Translations under genes and position numbers: made by a program
The notes under the pieces: model-generated
The model's input: the letters and a program-made list of their open reading frames with translations, nothing else
Databases searched by the model: none
Told to the model about the DNA's origin: nothing
In this document: positions 13,986-20,267 of the stretch, piece after piece
Position numbering within the stretch: position 1 is the stretch's first letter
Layout: each line of letters begins with the position of its first letter
DNA from: DATJGR01 sp035494855
Lineage (GTDB): Bacteria; Pseudomonadota; Gammaproteobacteria; Pseudomonadales; Azotimanducaceae
Direction of reading: 5' to 3'
Assembly: GCA_035494855.1 (NCBI GenBank)
Contig: DATJGR010000258.1
Span: 1-20,267 of the forward strand
DNA length: 20,267 nt

Positions 13986-16040
13986 CTAGGCCTGCAGCCA
14001 TTCGTCGAGCGCCGGAACGGCCGCGATCAGCAACTCACCAAACGGTTCGCGCGCCGCCGCGACGAGCGTCCGGTGCGATTCGCCGAGCGTTCCCGTCAGG
14101 CCCGCGTCGATGACGTCCGCGAGGCGCGCCAGTTGCGCGGAGATCGCCTCGAGTTCGGCGATAGCCGGCACGCGCGCACCTACCGTTCCAACGACGTCGC
14201 GCTGACGACGCCACCGCGCCGCGGTTGCCTCGAGCAGCGCGATGTCCTCCGCTTCGCCCGCGTCGTCGATCACCGCTCTCACGGCCGCGTTGAAGCGCGG
14301 AATCCACTCGCTGGCGGGCTCGATGAGATCGGGAACCCGATCGAGAGGCGTCGCTACGGTGTAGGGCCGCTCCACCTTCTCTGTGGAGCCCGCTACCCGC
14401 GCCTTCAGCGCCGCGGACCCCAGCAGACGCGAATACCATTTGATCGGCTCGATCGCGTCGAACAGATCGCGCAATCCCGCGAGTTCCACCGCGTCGACGC
14501 CGATGCGTTCGAACGATTCGCGTCGCCGCGCTTCGATGTCGACGTCCGCAAACGCGGCGAGCATCGGACGCAACTGCGACAGTCTCAGGTACATGTCCGC
14601 TTCGTCGCGCAACGCGCGCGGCGACCACAACCGTTCTGCGACCGCCGGCAGCCGGCCCCACACGCGCCCCTCGAAGATCTCGTCGTTGACGATCTCGGCC
14701 CACATGCATGCTTCGCCGCCGAGCACGCGACCCGGCGGCAAATCGCTCGACGACGCGTCCACCGCGCTTCGACCCGCAAATTCGCTCGCCCAGCCGAGGC
14801 CGTCGCGCACGTGTGCTAGCCGTGGATCGGCGCGCACACGCGCATCGAGCCGAAGCAGTTCTTCGGACGGACTCTCCGGGTCGTACGCGTAGTGCAGATC
14901 CGCCGGATAGAAGAAGTCGAGGTAGTAGCCAGCCGAGAATACGCAGTCGAAACCCTGCGCAACGGCGCGATCGCGCGACGCGCCGCCGCGCCAGCTCTGC
15001 ACGATCGACGTGCGCGGCAGGTCGCCGTGCGCGATTTCGTCCCAACCCATCAGCATCCGGCCGCGATCGATCAGCAGATCGGCGAGCCGTTCGTTGAACA
15101 GATCGTGCAGCGAGTCGGTGTCGGCGATGCCGTGATCGCGCATGAAACGTTGCACCGCGGCGCTCTCCTGCCACCACTTCGGATTCACCTCGTCGCCGCC
15201 AATGTGTACGAAGCGGTCGGGGAATACCCGCACGACGTCGTCGAACAGCCGACCGAGCGCCTCATACACCTCGTCGCGCGTCGGATCGAGGCACGCGCTG
15301 TGCGGACCAAATCGCGTAGAGACCGTCCGCGTTTCGTCGAGCGTACCCCACTCGGGATGCGCCACGAGCCAGCTGGTGGTGTGACCCGGCACGTCGATCT
15401 CCGGCACCACGCGAATGCCGAGTTCGGCGGCGTGCGAGACGATGTCGCCCAGATCGTCTTCGGTGTACGCGTCGTCGCCGCGCGCCCGCGCTGCCAGTTC
15501 CGGAAAGGCGCGGTTGGCGAAGCGGAACCCCTGGTCATCGGTCAGGTGCAGGTGAAGCACGTTCAGTTTCACGAGCGCCATCGCGTCGAGCGTGCGCAAC
15601 AGCGTTGCAACCGAAATGAAGTGTCGGGCCGAATCGACCATCAGGCCGCGCCAGGCGAAACGCGGTGCATCGGCGATGAGCACGCCCGGCAACGTTCGAC
15701 GCGATGCGGTCAGTTGCGCCAATGTCGCGAGCCCGCGCAACACACCCCATTCGGTTGCAGCGGTAATCAGCGCCTGCGACGCATCGATCTTGAGCGAATA
15801 CGACTCGTCGTCGTCGAGATCGGGATACGGCGCCGAGGCTGCAGCGCAATCGATCGCGAGCGTCGCGCCGCCCCCACCGTTGCGCGCCATGCGTTGCGTG
15901 AGGCGCGCGGCCGTCCGTTCGAGTCTCAGCGTCCGCACGCCGAGCCATTCCACCGTCCATTCAGCCGCGCTCAGTTCGAGCGCAGTTTCGGTCCGCGTCA
16001 CGCGACGCGGCCACGGCATCAATGCGAGCGATTCGCTCAT
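13986..16040 (-). CDS. Beta-N-acetylhexosaminidase, glycoside hydrolase family 20
   Basis: The 684-aa enzyme has the GH20b alpha/beta domain first (~10-125, ending LPGVLIADAPRF), then the TIM barrel beginning WRGLMVDSARHFISV. The barrel contains HLHLTDDQGFRF, VVPEIDVPGHTTSW and the catalytic pair D283-E284 in HIGGDEVNPKWW, used in substrate-assisted retaining hydrolysis of terminal beta-GlcNAc or GalNAc. GGEACMWAEIV and AVAERLWSP mark the end of the barrel near 500. About 180 further residues form a mostly helical C-terminal extension of unknown role. No signal peptide is visible, which suggests a cytoplasmic enzyme acting on imported chitobiose or glycan fragments. ATG at 16040 is chosen because the longer frame upstream only runs antisense through the divergent SIS gene; an internal ATG at 16019 is possible. 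First gene of the operon with the kinase and VOC genes. Confidence 0.95.
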   Translation of the reverse strand: MSESLALMPWPRRVTRTETALELSAAEWTVEWLGVRTLRLERTAARLTQRMARNGGGGATLAIDCAAASAPYPDLDDDESYSLKIDASQALITAATEWGVLRGLATLAQLTASRRTLPGVLIADAPRFAWRGLMVDSARHFISVATLLRTLDAMALVKLNVLHLHLTDDQGFRFANRAFPELAARARGDDAYTEDDLGDIVSHAAELGIRVVPEIDVPGHTTSWLVAHPEWGTLDETRTVSTRFGPHSACLDPTRDEVYEALGRLFDDVVRVFPDRFVHIGGDEVNPKWWQESAAVQRFMRDHGIADTDSLHDLFNERLADLLIDRGRMLMGWDEIAHGDLPRTSIVQSWRGGASRDRAVAQGFDCVFSAGYYLDFFYPADLHYAYDPESPSEELLRLDARVRADPRLAHVRDGLGWASEFAGRSAVDASSSDLPPGRVLGGEACMWAEIVNDEIFEGRVWGRLPAVAERLWSPRALRDEADMYLRLSQLRPMLAAFADVDIEARRRESFERIGVDAVELAGLRDLFDAIEPIKWYSRLLGSAALKARVAGSTEKVERPYTVATPLDRVPDLIEPASEWIPRFNAAVRAVIDDAGEAEDIALLEATAARWRRQRDVVGTVGARVPAIAELEAISAQLARLADVIDAGLTGTLGESHRTLVAAAREPFGELLIAAVPALDEWLQA

Positions 16041-16182
16041 CGCGCTGGAGCGCTTCCCGGTTCGCAGGTCGCAGCGACTCTCCGCGACGACACCGGGCTT
16101 GTCAACGCGATGGCCCGCGTAACTTGAGCGTGGCGGAGGCTTCTGACACCATGCCGGCCGACTCAATACGGCGACCGACGAC
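16041..16182. promoter_or_regulatory. Divergent intergenic region between the GH20 operon and the SIS gene
   Basis: These 142 nt separate divergent starts and should contain promoters for both the GH20-kinase-VOC operon and the SIS gene, allowing shared control by one regulator. TTGTCA at 16099-16104 is a fair -35 on the plus strand, but no acceptable -10 lies 16-18 nt after it. No regulator gene is adjacent and I see no clear palindromic operator. Confidence 0.35.
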
Positions 16183-16782
16183 ATGGAAATCAAAGACCGG
16201 ATGCGCGCCGTGATCGAAGCAGAGGCAGACGCGATTCGTTCGATCAAAATCGACGACGATTTCGAAAAAGCGGTTCGAATCCTGCTCGCGTGTCGCGGCA
16301 AGGTACTGACCACCGGCATCGGCAAAGCCGGCCACATCGCCCGCAAGTTCGCCGCGACGTTGTGCTCCACGGCCACCCCGGCCGACTTCATTCATCCGGC
16401 GGAAGCCGCGCACGGCGACCTCGGCCTGGTCGGCAAAGACGACGTGATGATCGCGTTTTCCACCAGCGGAAAATCGGTTGAAGTGCTGGAGATCCTGGAA
16501 CTGTCGCGCCACCTGGGCGTCACGCACATCATCGGCGTCACGTCGCACCCCGATTCCGAACTGCGCAACCACTGCGAAGCGATCCTGGATATGGGCGATA
16601 TCGCAGAAGCGTGTCCGTTAGGGCTCACACCGACCAGCAGCATGGCAGTGATGCTGGCGATCAGCGACGCAGTCGCCGTCGCGCTGATGGAACAGAAAGG
16701 CGTGACGAAAGCCGACTGGGGCAAACGCCACCACGGCGGCTACCTCGGGCGCATGGCGCGTACCGACAACCTGCCCCGCTGA
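16183..16782 (+). CDS. SIS-domain sugar-phosphate isomerase (KdsD/GutQ-like, no CBS domains)
   Basis: A 199-aa protein matching the N-terminal SIS domain of arabinose-5-phosphate isomerases: TTGIGKAGHIARKFAATL (43-60), HPAEAAHGDLG (71-81), the phosphosugar-binding STSGKS (93-98), ACPLGLTPTSS (143-153) and KRHHGGYLGR (181-190). The last corresponds to the SHPGG-x-LGR segment that carries a catalytic His in KdsD, and H183 keeps that position. It lacks the C-terminal CBS pair of E. coli KdsD and GutQ, so it is a SIS-only form about 120 residues shorter. It should bind a ketose or aldose phosphate and could isomerise it. Divergence from an N-acetylhexosamine operon suggests an amino-sugar or hexose phosphate rather than a Kdo precursor, but this is inference. 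ATG at 16183 has no clear ribosome binding site. Confidence 0.9.
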   Translation: MEIKDRMRAVIEAEADAIRSIKIDDDFEKAVRILLACRGKVLTTGIGKAGHIARKFAATLCSTATPADFIHPAEAAHGDLGLVGKDDVMIAFSTSGKSVEVLEILELSRHLGVTHIIGVTSHPDSELRNHCEAILDMGDIAEACPLGLTPTSSMAVMLAISDAVAVALMEQKGVTKADWGKRHHGGYLGRMARTDNLPR

Positions 16783-16895
16783 GGGGACGTTCACTCCGCC
16801 TTCCCGTCGCCGTCGTACCCGAACGACTTTCCTTTGCCGTCGTACGCGTACCTGGATTAGGCTCGCCAAACCCTCATTCGAACGCCGCATCCGGT

Positions 16896-18152
16896 ATGGC
16901 CGAGCACGGCAGAACCCCGATCGATACCGACGCAGACGACGCGCCTACGCCGCCTCCGACGGGCCTGCGACTGACGCCGCTCGATCCGCACTTTCTCGGT
17001 GGTCCGTATTCGTTGCTGGCCGAACTGCGCGCGCACGAGCCGGTGCATCGCGACGTGGAACTGAACCGCTGCGTGATCACGTCGCACGAACACGCGGCGG
17101 CGATACTGCGCGACGACGGTCTGCTCACCGACCCGGCAAAGGGGCATCGAGGTACGTTCGCGCATTGGCGCGGCCAACTCGATCTTCGATATCCGCAACC
17201 CGCACCGTTCATGGACGATCGCGAGCATTCGCGTTTGCGCCATCTCGTTGGCGACGCATTCGGCCCTGCTGCGGTAGAACGGTTCAAGCCGCGCATCAAG
17301 GCGATCGTCGCGTCGCTGCTCGACGATCTCGAAGTATCCGAATTCGAGGTCGAGTCGATCGGTCGCTACGCGGCGCCGATCGCCACCCGTGTGATGGCCG
17401 AATATCTGGGCATCGATCCGACGCCGTTCCGGCAGATCAGGCGACTGACCGACACGTCGTTCGCCGCGTTCTTCAACCCGTTCCGCAACGAGGACGAAGC
17501 GTACGCCGGCAAACTCGCAGACCAGGAGATCGAGACGACGTTGCGCACGGCCGTGGCGGCGCACCGCAGCGCGCCGGCGGATGACGCGATCGGCGCGATG
17601 GTGCTCGCCGCTGAAAACACCGACGCGCGCGACGAAGAGATCGTCGCGGTAAGCAACCTGCTGCTCGTGCTCGGTTGCGTGAACACCACCGACTTCATCG
17701 CCAACGGCATGCGCGCATTCCTGCAGAACACGCGCCAGCTGACGAAGCTGCGCGACCGGCCCGATCTGCTGCCCAGCGCCGTCGAGGAGGTTCTCCGTTT
17801 CGATTCTCCGGTGCTCGGTGTCGTCCGCATTGCGGACCGCGACATGCGCGTCGGAGCGTGCCCGATCCGGCGCGGTGAGACGATCGCGATCTCGATAGCC
17901 GGCGCAAACCGCGACGACCGCGCGCATCCGAATCCCGATCGGTTCGACATCGAACGCGCCGATACGCCGCACCTCGCTTTCGGCGCGGGCCGCCATGCCT
18001 GCCCGGGCGAAGCGTTGGCGCGCACGGTCGCCACCGATGCGCTGGTCGGCATCATCACGCAGTTCCCACAGCTGGAACTGAGCCCTCGCGGCTGGGAATT
18101 CGCCGCCGTCCCGGAATTCCGCCGCATGAAGTACTTCTGGATCCGGACCTGA
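16896..18152 (+). CDS. Cytochrome P450 monooxygenase
   Basis: A 418-aa soluble bacterial P450. The haem-binding loop is FGAGRHACPG with ligand C369, the K-helix ExxR is E298-V-L-R301, and the C-helix motif H111-S-R-L-R115 (HxxxR) contacts a haem propionate. The I-helix reads LGCVNTTDF at 259-267: the T-T pair (264-265) is present, but N263 replaces the usual acidic residue of the (A/G)GxxT motif, which may affect oxygen protonation. There is no membrane anchor. No ferredoxin or ferredoxin reductase gene is visible beside it, so electron partners must come from elsewhere. ATG at 16896 is used because the frame upstream runs through the SIS gene and lacks P450 character. The following FAD oxidoreductase starts 4 nt after the stop, so the two probably act in one pathway of unknown substrate. 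Confidence 0.93.
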   Translation: MAEHGRTPIDTDADDAPTPPPTGLRLTPLDPHFLGGPYSLLAELRAHEPVHRDVELNRCVITSHEHAAAILRDDGLLTDPAKGHRGTFAHWRGQLDLRYPQPAPFMDDREHSRLRHLVGDAFGPAAVERFKPRIKAIVASLLDDLEVSEFEVESIGRYAAPIATRVMAEYLGIDPTPFRQIRRLTDTSFAAFFNPFRNEDEAYAGKLADQEIETTLRTAVAAHRSAPADDAIGAMVLAAENTDARDEEIVAVSNLLLVLGCVNTTDFIANGMRAFLQNTRQLTKLRDRPDLLPSAVEEVLRFDSPVLGVVRIADRDMRVGACPIRRGETIAISIAGANRDDRAHPNPDRFDIERADTPHLAFGAGRHACPGEALARTVATDALVGIITQFPQLELSPRGWEFAAVPEFRRMKYFWIRT

Positions 18153-18156
18153 TCGC

Positions 18157-19530
18157 GTGAGTAACGCGCTTTCCGACGTGAGCTTCTGGTTCGATTCGGT
18201 CGGCGACCTTCCGCAGGCCGACATCGCACCATTGCCGGATCGTCTCGACGTCGCGATCGTCGGCGCGGGTTACACCGGACTGTGGACCGCTTACTACCTG
18301 AAGCAGCGCGAACCCGGCTTACGCATCGGCGTCTTCGAGGCCGAGCGCGTCGGTTTCGGCGCCAGCGGACGCAACGGCGGCTGGTGCATGGGAGCCGCAT
18401 ACGGCGTGCAACCGCTGCTCGACGACCCGGCCACGCGCAGCCGCGGCGTCACGCTCGCTCGCGCGTTGTTCGACACGGTCGACGAAGTGGGCCGCGTGTG
18501 TCAGGCCGAGAACATCGACGCCCACTATGCAAAAGGCGGCACGCTCAACGTCGCGACGATTCCATTCCAGGTGCCGTATCTCAAGCGACACCTCGAGCAG
18601 CTGTATCGCGCCGGCTTCAGCGAAAGGGATTACCAGTGGCTACCCGAGCGGGAGTCGCGCGCACGTCTCGCGATGACGCCGAACCATGGCGCGCTGTATT
18701 CCCTGCACTGTGCCGCCCTTCACCCCGCGCGTCTCGTGCTCGGGCTCGCCGACGTCGTGCGCCGGCAAGGCACGCACATCTACGAAGGTACTCCGGTGAA
18801 CGCGATCGAATCCGGCAGCATCGCGACGCAACGCGGAACCGTGAACGCCGGTGCGATCATTCGCGCGACGGAGGGTTACACCGATACGATCGAGGGCCAA
18901 CGACGGCGCCTGATGCCGATCTATTCGATGGTGACGGCGACGGAGCCGCTGCCGGAGTCGCTGTGGCAGGAGATCGGCCTGAAGGAGCGCGAGACGTTCG
19001 GCGATCCACGCCGCCTGGTGATCTACGGCCAGCGCACGCTCGACAATCGCCTCGTGCTCGGCGGACGCGCCGGTTACTACTTCGGCTCGAAGCGGCGCCG
19101 TTCAATACCGCCTGACGACCCCAAGGTGGTGCGCGTGAAGGCGCTGGTGACGAAGCTCTTTCCGATGCTCGAGGGTTACGAGATCACGCACGGCTGGGGC
19201 GGCTTGATGGGTGTGCCCCGGCACTGGCGACCGTGCGTGCAGTGGGACACCAGGGCACGAACCGGCTGGGCGGGCGGCTATGTCGGCGAGGGCGTCGGGG
19301 CGTCGAACCTCGCCGGCCGCGTCATGGCCGACCTCGTCACCGGCCGCGCCACTGCGCTCACTGAACTGCCGTGGGTCAACGATCAGGGGCGCCGTTGGGA
19401 ACCGGAACCGCTGCGGTTCATCGGCGGAAAAGCCATCGAATTCTTCGGCGACCGCGCGGATCGCGCCGAGTTCGCATCGGGCAAGCGCTCGAAGTTATGG
19501 GGCGGTCTGTTCAAGCGCTTCGTCGGCTGA
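18157..19530 (+). CDS. DAO-type FAD-dependent oxidoreductase
   Basis: A 457-aa flavoprotein of the D-amino-acid oxidase/glycine oxidase superfamily. The FAD-binding motif is G36-A-G38-Y-T-G41 followed by the ribose-binding acidic E61, then FGASGRNGGW (67-76), typical of the branch containing gamma-glutamylputrescine oxidase (PuuB) and related amine oxidases. GGYVGEGVGASNLAG (373-387) is the C-terminal FAD contact. It would oxidise the carbon-nitrogen bond of an amine or amino acid and pass electrons to oxygen or a quinone. No signal peptide or membrane helix is seen. The start is GTG at 18157, 4 nt after the P450 stop, without a good ribosome binding site, suggesting translational coupling. 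It is not a ferredoxin-reductase type, so it is not an obvious redox partner of the P450. Its stop is 5 nt from the stop of the convergent DUF4097 gene. Confidence 0.9.
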   Translation: MSNALSDVSFWFDSVGDLPQADIAPLPDRLDVAIVGAGYTGLWTAYYLKQREPGLRIGVFEAERVGFGASGRNGGWCMGAAYGVQPLLDDPATRSRGVTLARALFDTVDEVGRVCQAENIDAHYAKGGTLNVATIPFQVPYLKRHLEQLYRAGFSERDYQWLPERESRARLAMTPNHGALYSLHCAALHPARLVLGLADVVRRQGTHIYEGTPVNAIESGSIATQRGTVNAGAIIRATEGYTDTIEGQRRRLMPIYSMVTATEPLPESLWQEIGLKERETFGDPRRLVIYGQRTLDNRLVLGGRAGYYFGSKRRRSIPPDDPKVVRVKALVTKLFPMLEGYEITHGWGGLMGVPRHWRPCVQWDTRARTGWAGGYVGEGVGASNLAGRVMADLVTGRATALTELPWVNDQGRRWEPEPLRFIGGKAIEFFGDRADRAEFASGKRSKLWGGLFKRFVG

Positions 19531-19535
19531 CGCAG

Positions 19536-20267
19536 TCAGCGCGTCAGCAGCTCGAGCCGACCGGAGATCGACGTGAGTTCGATCACGCCGCTGCCGTTGC
19601 CGATCGTCGCATCCAGTTCCCCGCCACCCGACATCTCGCGCGTCGGTCGATCGCCCGACAACAGATTCTTGATTCCGCTGCTGGTCGTGCGCAGGTCGAC
19701 CACTGCGCCGACATCGGAATTAACGGTGAGCCGTATGTAGCCGCTCGTGGTAGACCCTTTCACCTGCACGCCGTCCGCCAGGTCCGAATTCACGTCGAAA
19801 TTGCCCGAGACCGAGTGCAGCGTCAGCTCCTTCAACCGCGCGCGCGACCGGACGTCGGCATTGCCCGATACGGTCGTGATCTTGAGCTGCTCGCCGTCGG
19901 TCTGCGCCTCGATGCCGCCGCTCACCGAGTTGAACGTCGTCGGACCGGCGGCGCCGGTCACCCTGATGCCGCCGCTGACGCTGCCGATGACGATCGTGCC
20001 GCTCAGGTCGCGCGCGTCGATTTCGCCGCTGACGGTTTTCCCTTCCACGCCACCTTGCAGTGCCTGCATCGTCAGGTCGGCCGAGACCAACTCGACGCGC
20101 ACGCGGCTCGCGGACGGCACGTGGATGACCAGGTCGGAACCTTTGCCGCGATTGAGATTGTCCGGCGTTTCCACCTTTACCGTCGTCGTCGAACCGGATG
20201 TCTCGAACGTGAACGACTTCGTCATGTCGTCGAGCGTGCCTTTGACCATCACCTCGCTGCGATCCCA
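19536..20267 (-). CDS. DUF4097-family beta-repeat protein (partial, 5' end outside window)
   Basis: 243 codons are visible; the frame continues past the right edge (WDRSEVMVKG at the boundary), so the N-terminus and any signal peptide are missing. The protein consists of short beta-strand repeats with recurring VSG turns, such as KTVSGEIDARDLSG, GSVSGGIRV, NSVSGGIEAQT, TTVSGNADVRS and HSVSGNFDVNS. This is the right-handed beta-helix-like pattern of DUF4097 (putative auto-transporter/adhesin head) domains. Full-length members are usually exported and often lie beside anti-sigma factor or PspC genes; whether that holds here cannot be seen. Function is unknown. It ends at TGA 19538-19536, converging on the FAD oxidoreductase with no terminator hairpin between. 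Confidence 0.88.
   Translation of the reverse strand, partial: WDRSEVMVKGTLDDMTKSFTFETSGSTTTVKVETPDNLNRGKGSDLVIHVPSASRVRVELVSADLTMQALQGGVEGKTVSGEIDARDLSGTIVIGSVSGGIRVTGAAGPTTFNSVSGGIEAQTDGEQLKITTVSGNADVRSRARLKELTLHSVSGNFDVNSDLADGVQVKGSTTSGYIRLTVNSDVGAVVDLRTTSSGIKNLLSGDRPTREMSGGGELDATIGNGSGVIELTSISGRLELLTR

Noticed and set aside
12716..16127. Long plus-strand frames opposite the kinase, VOC and GH20 genes
   Set aside because: They are antisense to genes with intact catalytic motifs and their translations are Arg/His-rich without any recognisable family.
16099..16127. Sigma-70-like promoter starting TTGTCA for the SIS gene
   Set aside because: No -10 element with more than one or two consensus matches lies at 16-18 nt spacing.
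16041..16391. N-terminal extension of the GH20 frame by 117 codons
   Set aside because: It runs antisense through the start of the SIS gene and gives a Ser/Arg-rich sequence without GH20 or signal-peptide character.
16611..16895. Upstream extension of the P450 frame
   Set aside because: It overlaps the SIS gene in another frame, and the P450 N-terminal pattern begins only after the ATG at 16896.
16783..16895. Imperfect direct repeat GCCGTCGTAC near 16808 and 16838
   Set aside because: Two copies of a ten-base, GC-rich word in a 113-nt gap are too little to call an operator or repeat element.
4175..18152. LacZ plus P450 as a 6-O-methyl-galactose demethylation system
   Set aside because: P450s of marine agar and porphyran degraders have adjacent ferredoxin and reductase genes and agarases; none is present, and the P450 lies about 9.5 kb away in another operon.

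Overview
The window is a gene-dense, GC-rich stretch (about 65% by eye) of bacterial chromosome. Nearly every gene abuts or overlaps the next. A DUF2970 membrane protein, two phytanoyl-CoA dioxygenase (PhyH) homologues, a proteobacterial-type LacZ and several lipoproteins point to a free-living, carbohydrate-using Gram-negative, most likely a beta- or gammaproteobacterium. This placement is an inference; no rRNA or tRNA gene is present to settle it. I see no insertion sequence, CRISPR array or phage gene.

Layout. (a) 1-1314, plus strand: the 28-residue tail of an unidentified protein, then a class C beta-lactamase/NylB-type serine hydrolase. (b) 1339-7387, minus strand: a tight five-gene operon read from 7387 downwards. 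It holds a GH2 beta-galactosidase (lacZ), a PhyH dioxygenase, a small lipoprotein with a TonB C-terminal fold, an SRPBCC/AHSA1 protein and a paraoxonase/SMP-30-like lipoprotein. (c) 7477-9579, plus strand, divergent from lacZ: an unrecognised 91-aa protein, a second PhyH dioxygenase, a DUF2970 membrane protein and an NmrA-like NAD(P)-binding gene broken by one in-frame amber codon. (d) 9646-12273, minus strand: one large single gene coding for an unusual TIR - transmembrane - PEGA-like - formylglycine-generating-enzyme fold - alpha/beta-hydrolase protein. (e) 12470-16040, minus strand: an operon of a GH20 beta-N-acetylhexosaminidase, a NahK-like sugar 1-kinase and a VOC-fold protein, with a SIS-domain sugar-phosphate isomerase diverging at 16183. 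(f) 16896-19530, plus strand: a cytochrome P450 and a DAO-type FAD oxidoreductase, 4 nt apart. (g) 19536-20267, minus strand: a DUF4097 beta-repeat protein running off the right edge.

How they fit together. Block (e) reads as N-acetylhexosamine salvage: the GH20 releases the sugar, the kinase phosphorylates it and the SIS protein may act on a sugar phosphate. Block (b) joins a beta-galactosidase to an oxygenase and lipoproteins with no transporter or repressor beside it, so its true substrate is open. The most unusual object is the TIR protein. Its C-terminal two thirds resemble the PEGA/FGE/hydrolase tail I know from large bacterial Ser/Thr kinases, but here a TIR domain, with the NADase glutamate apparently kept, sits where the kinase would be.
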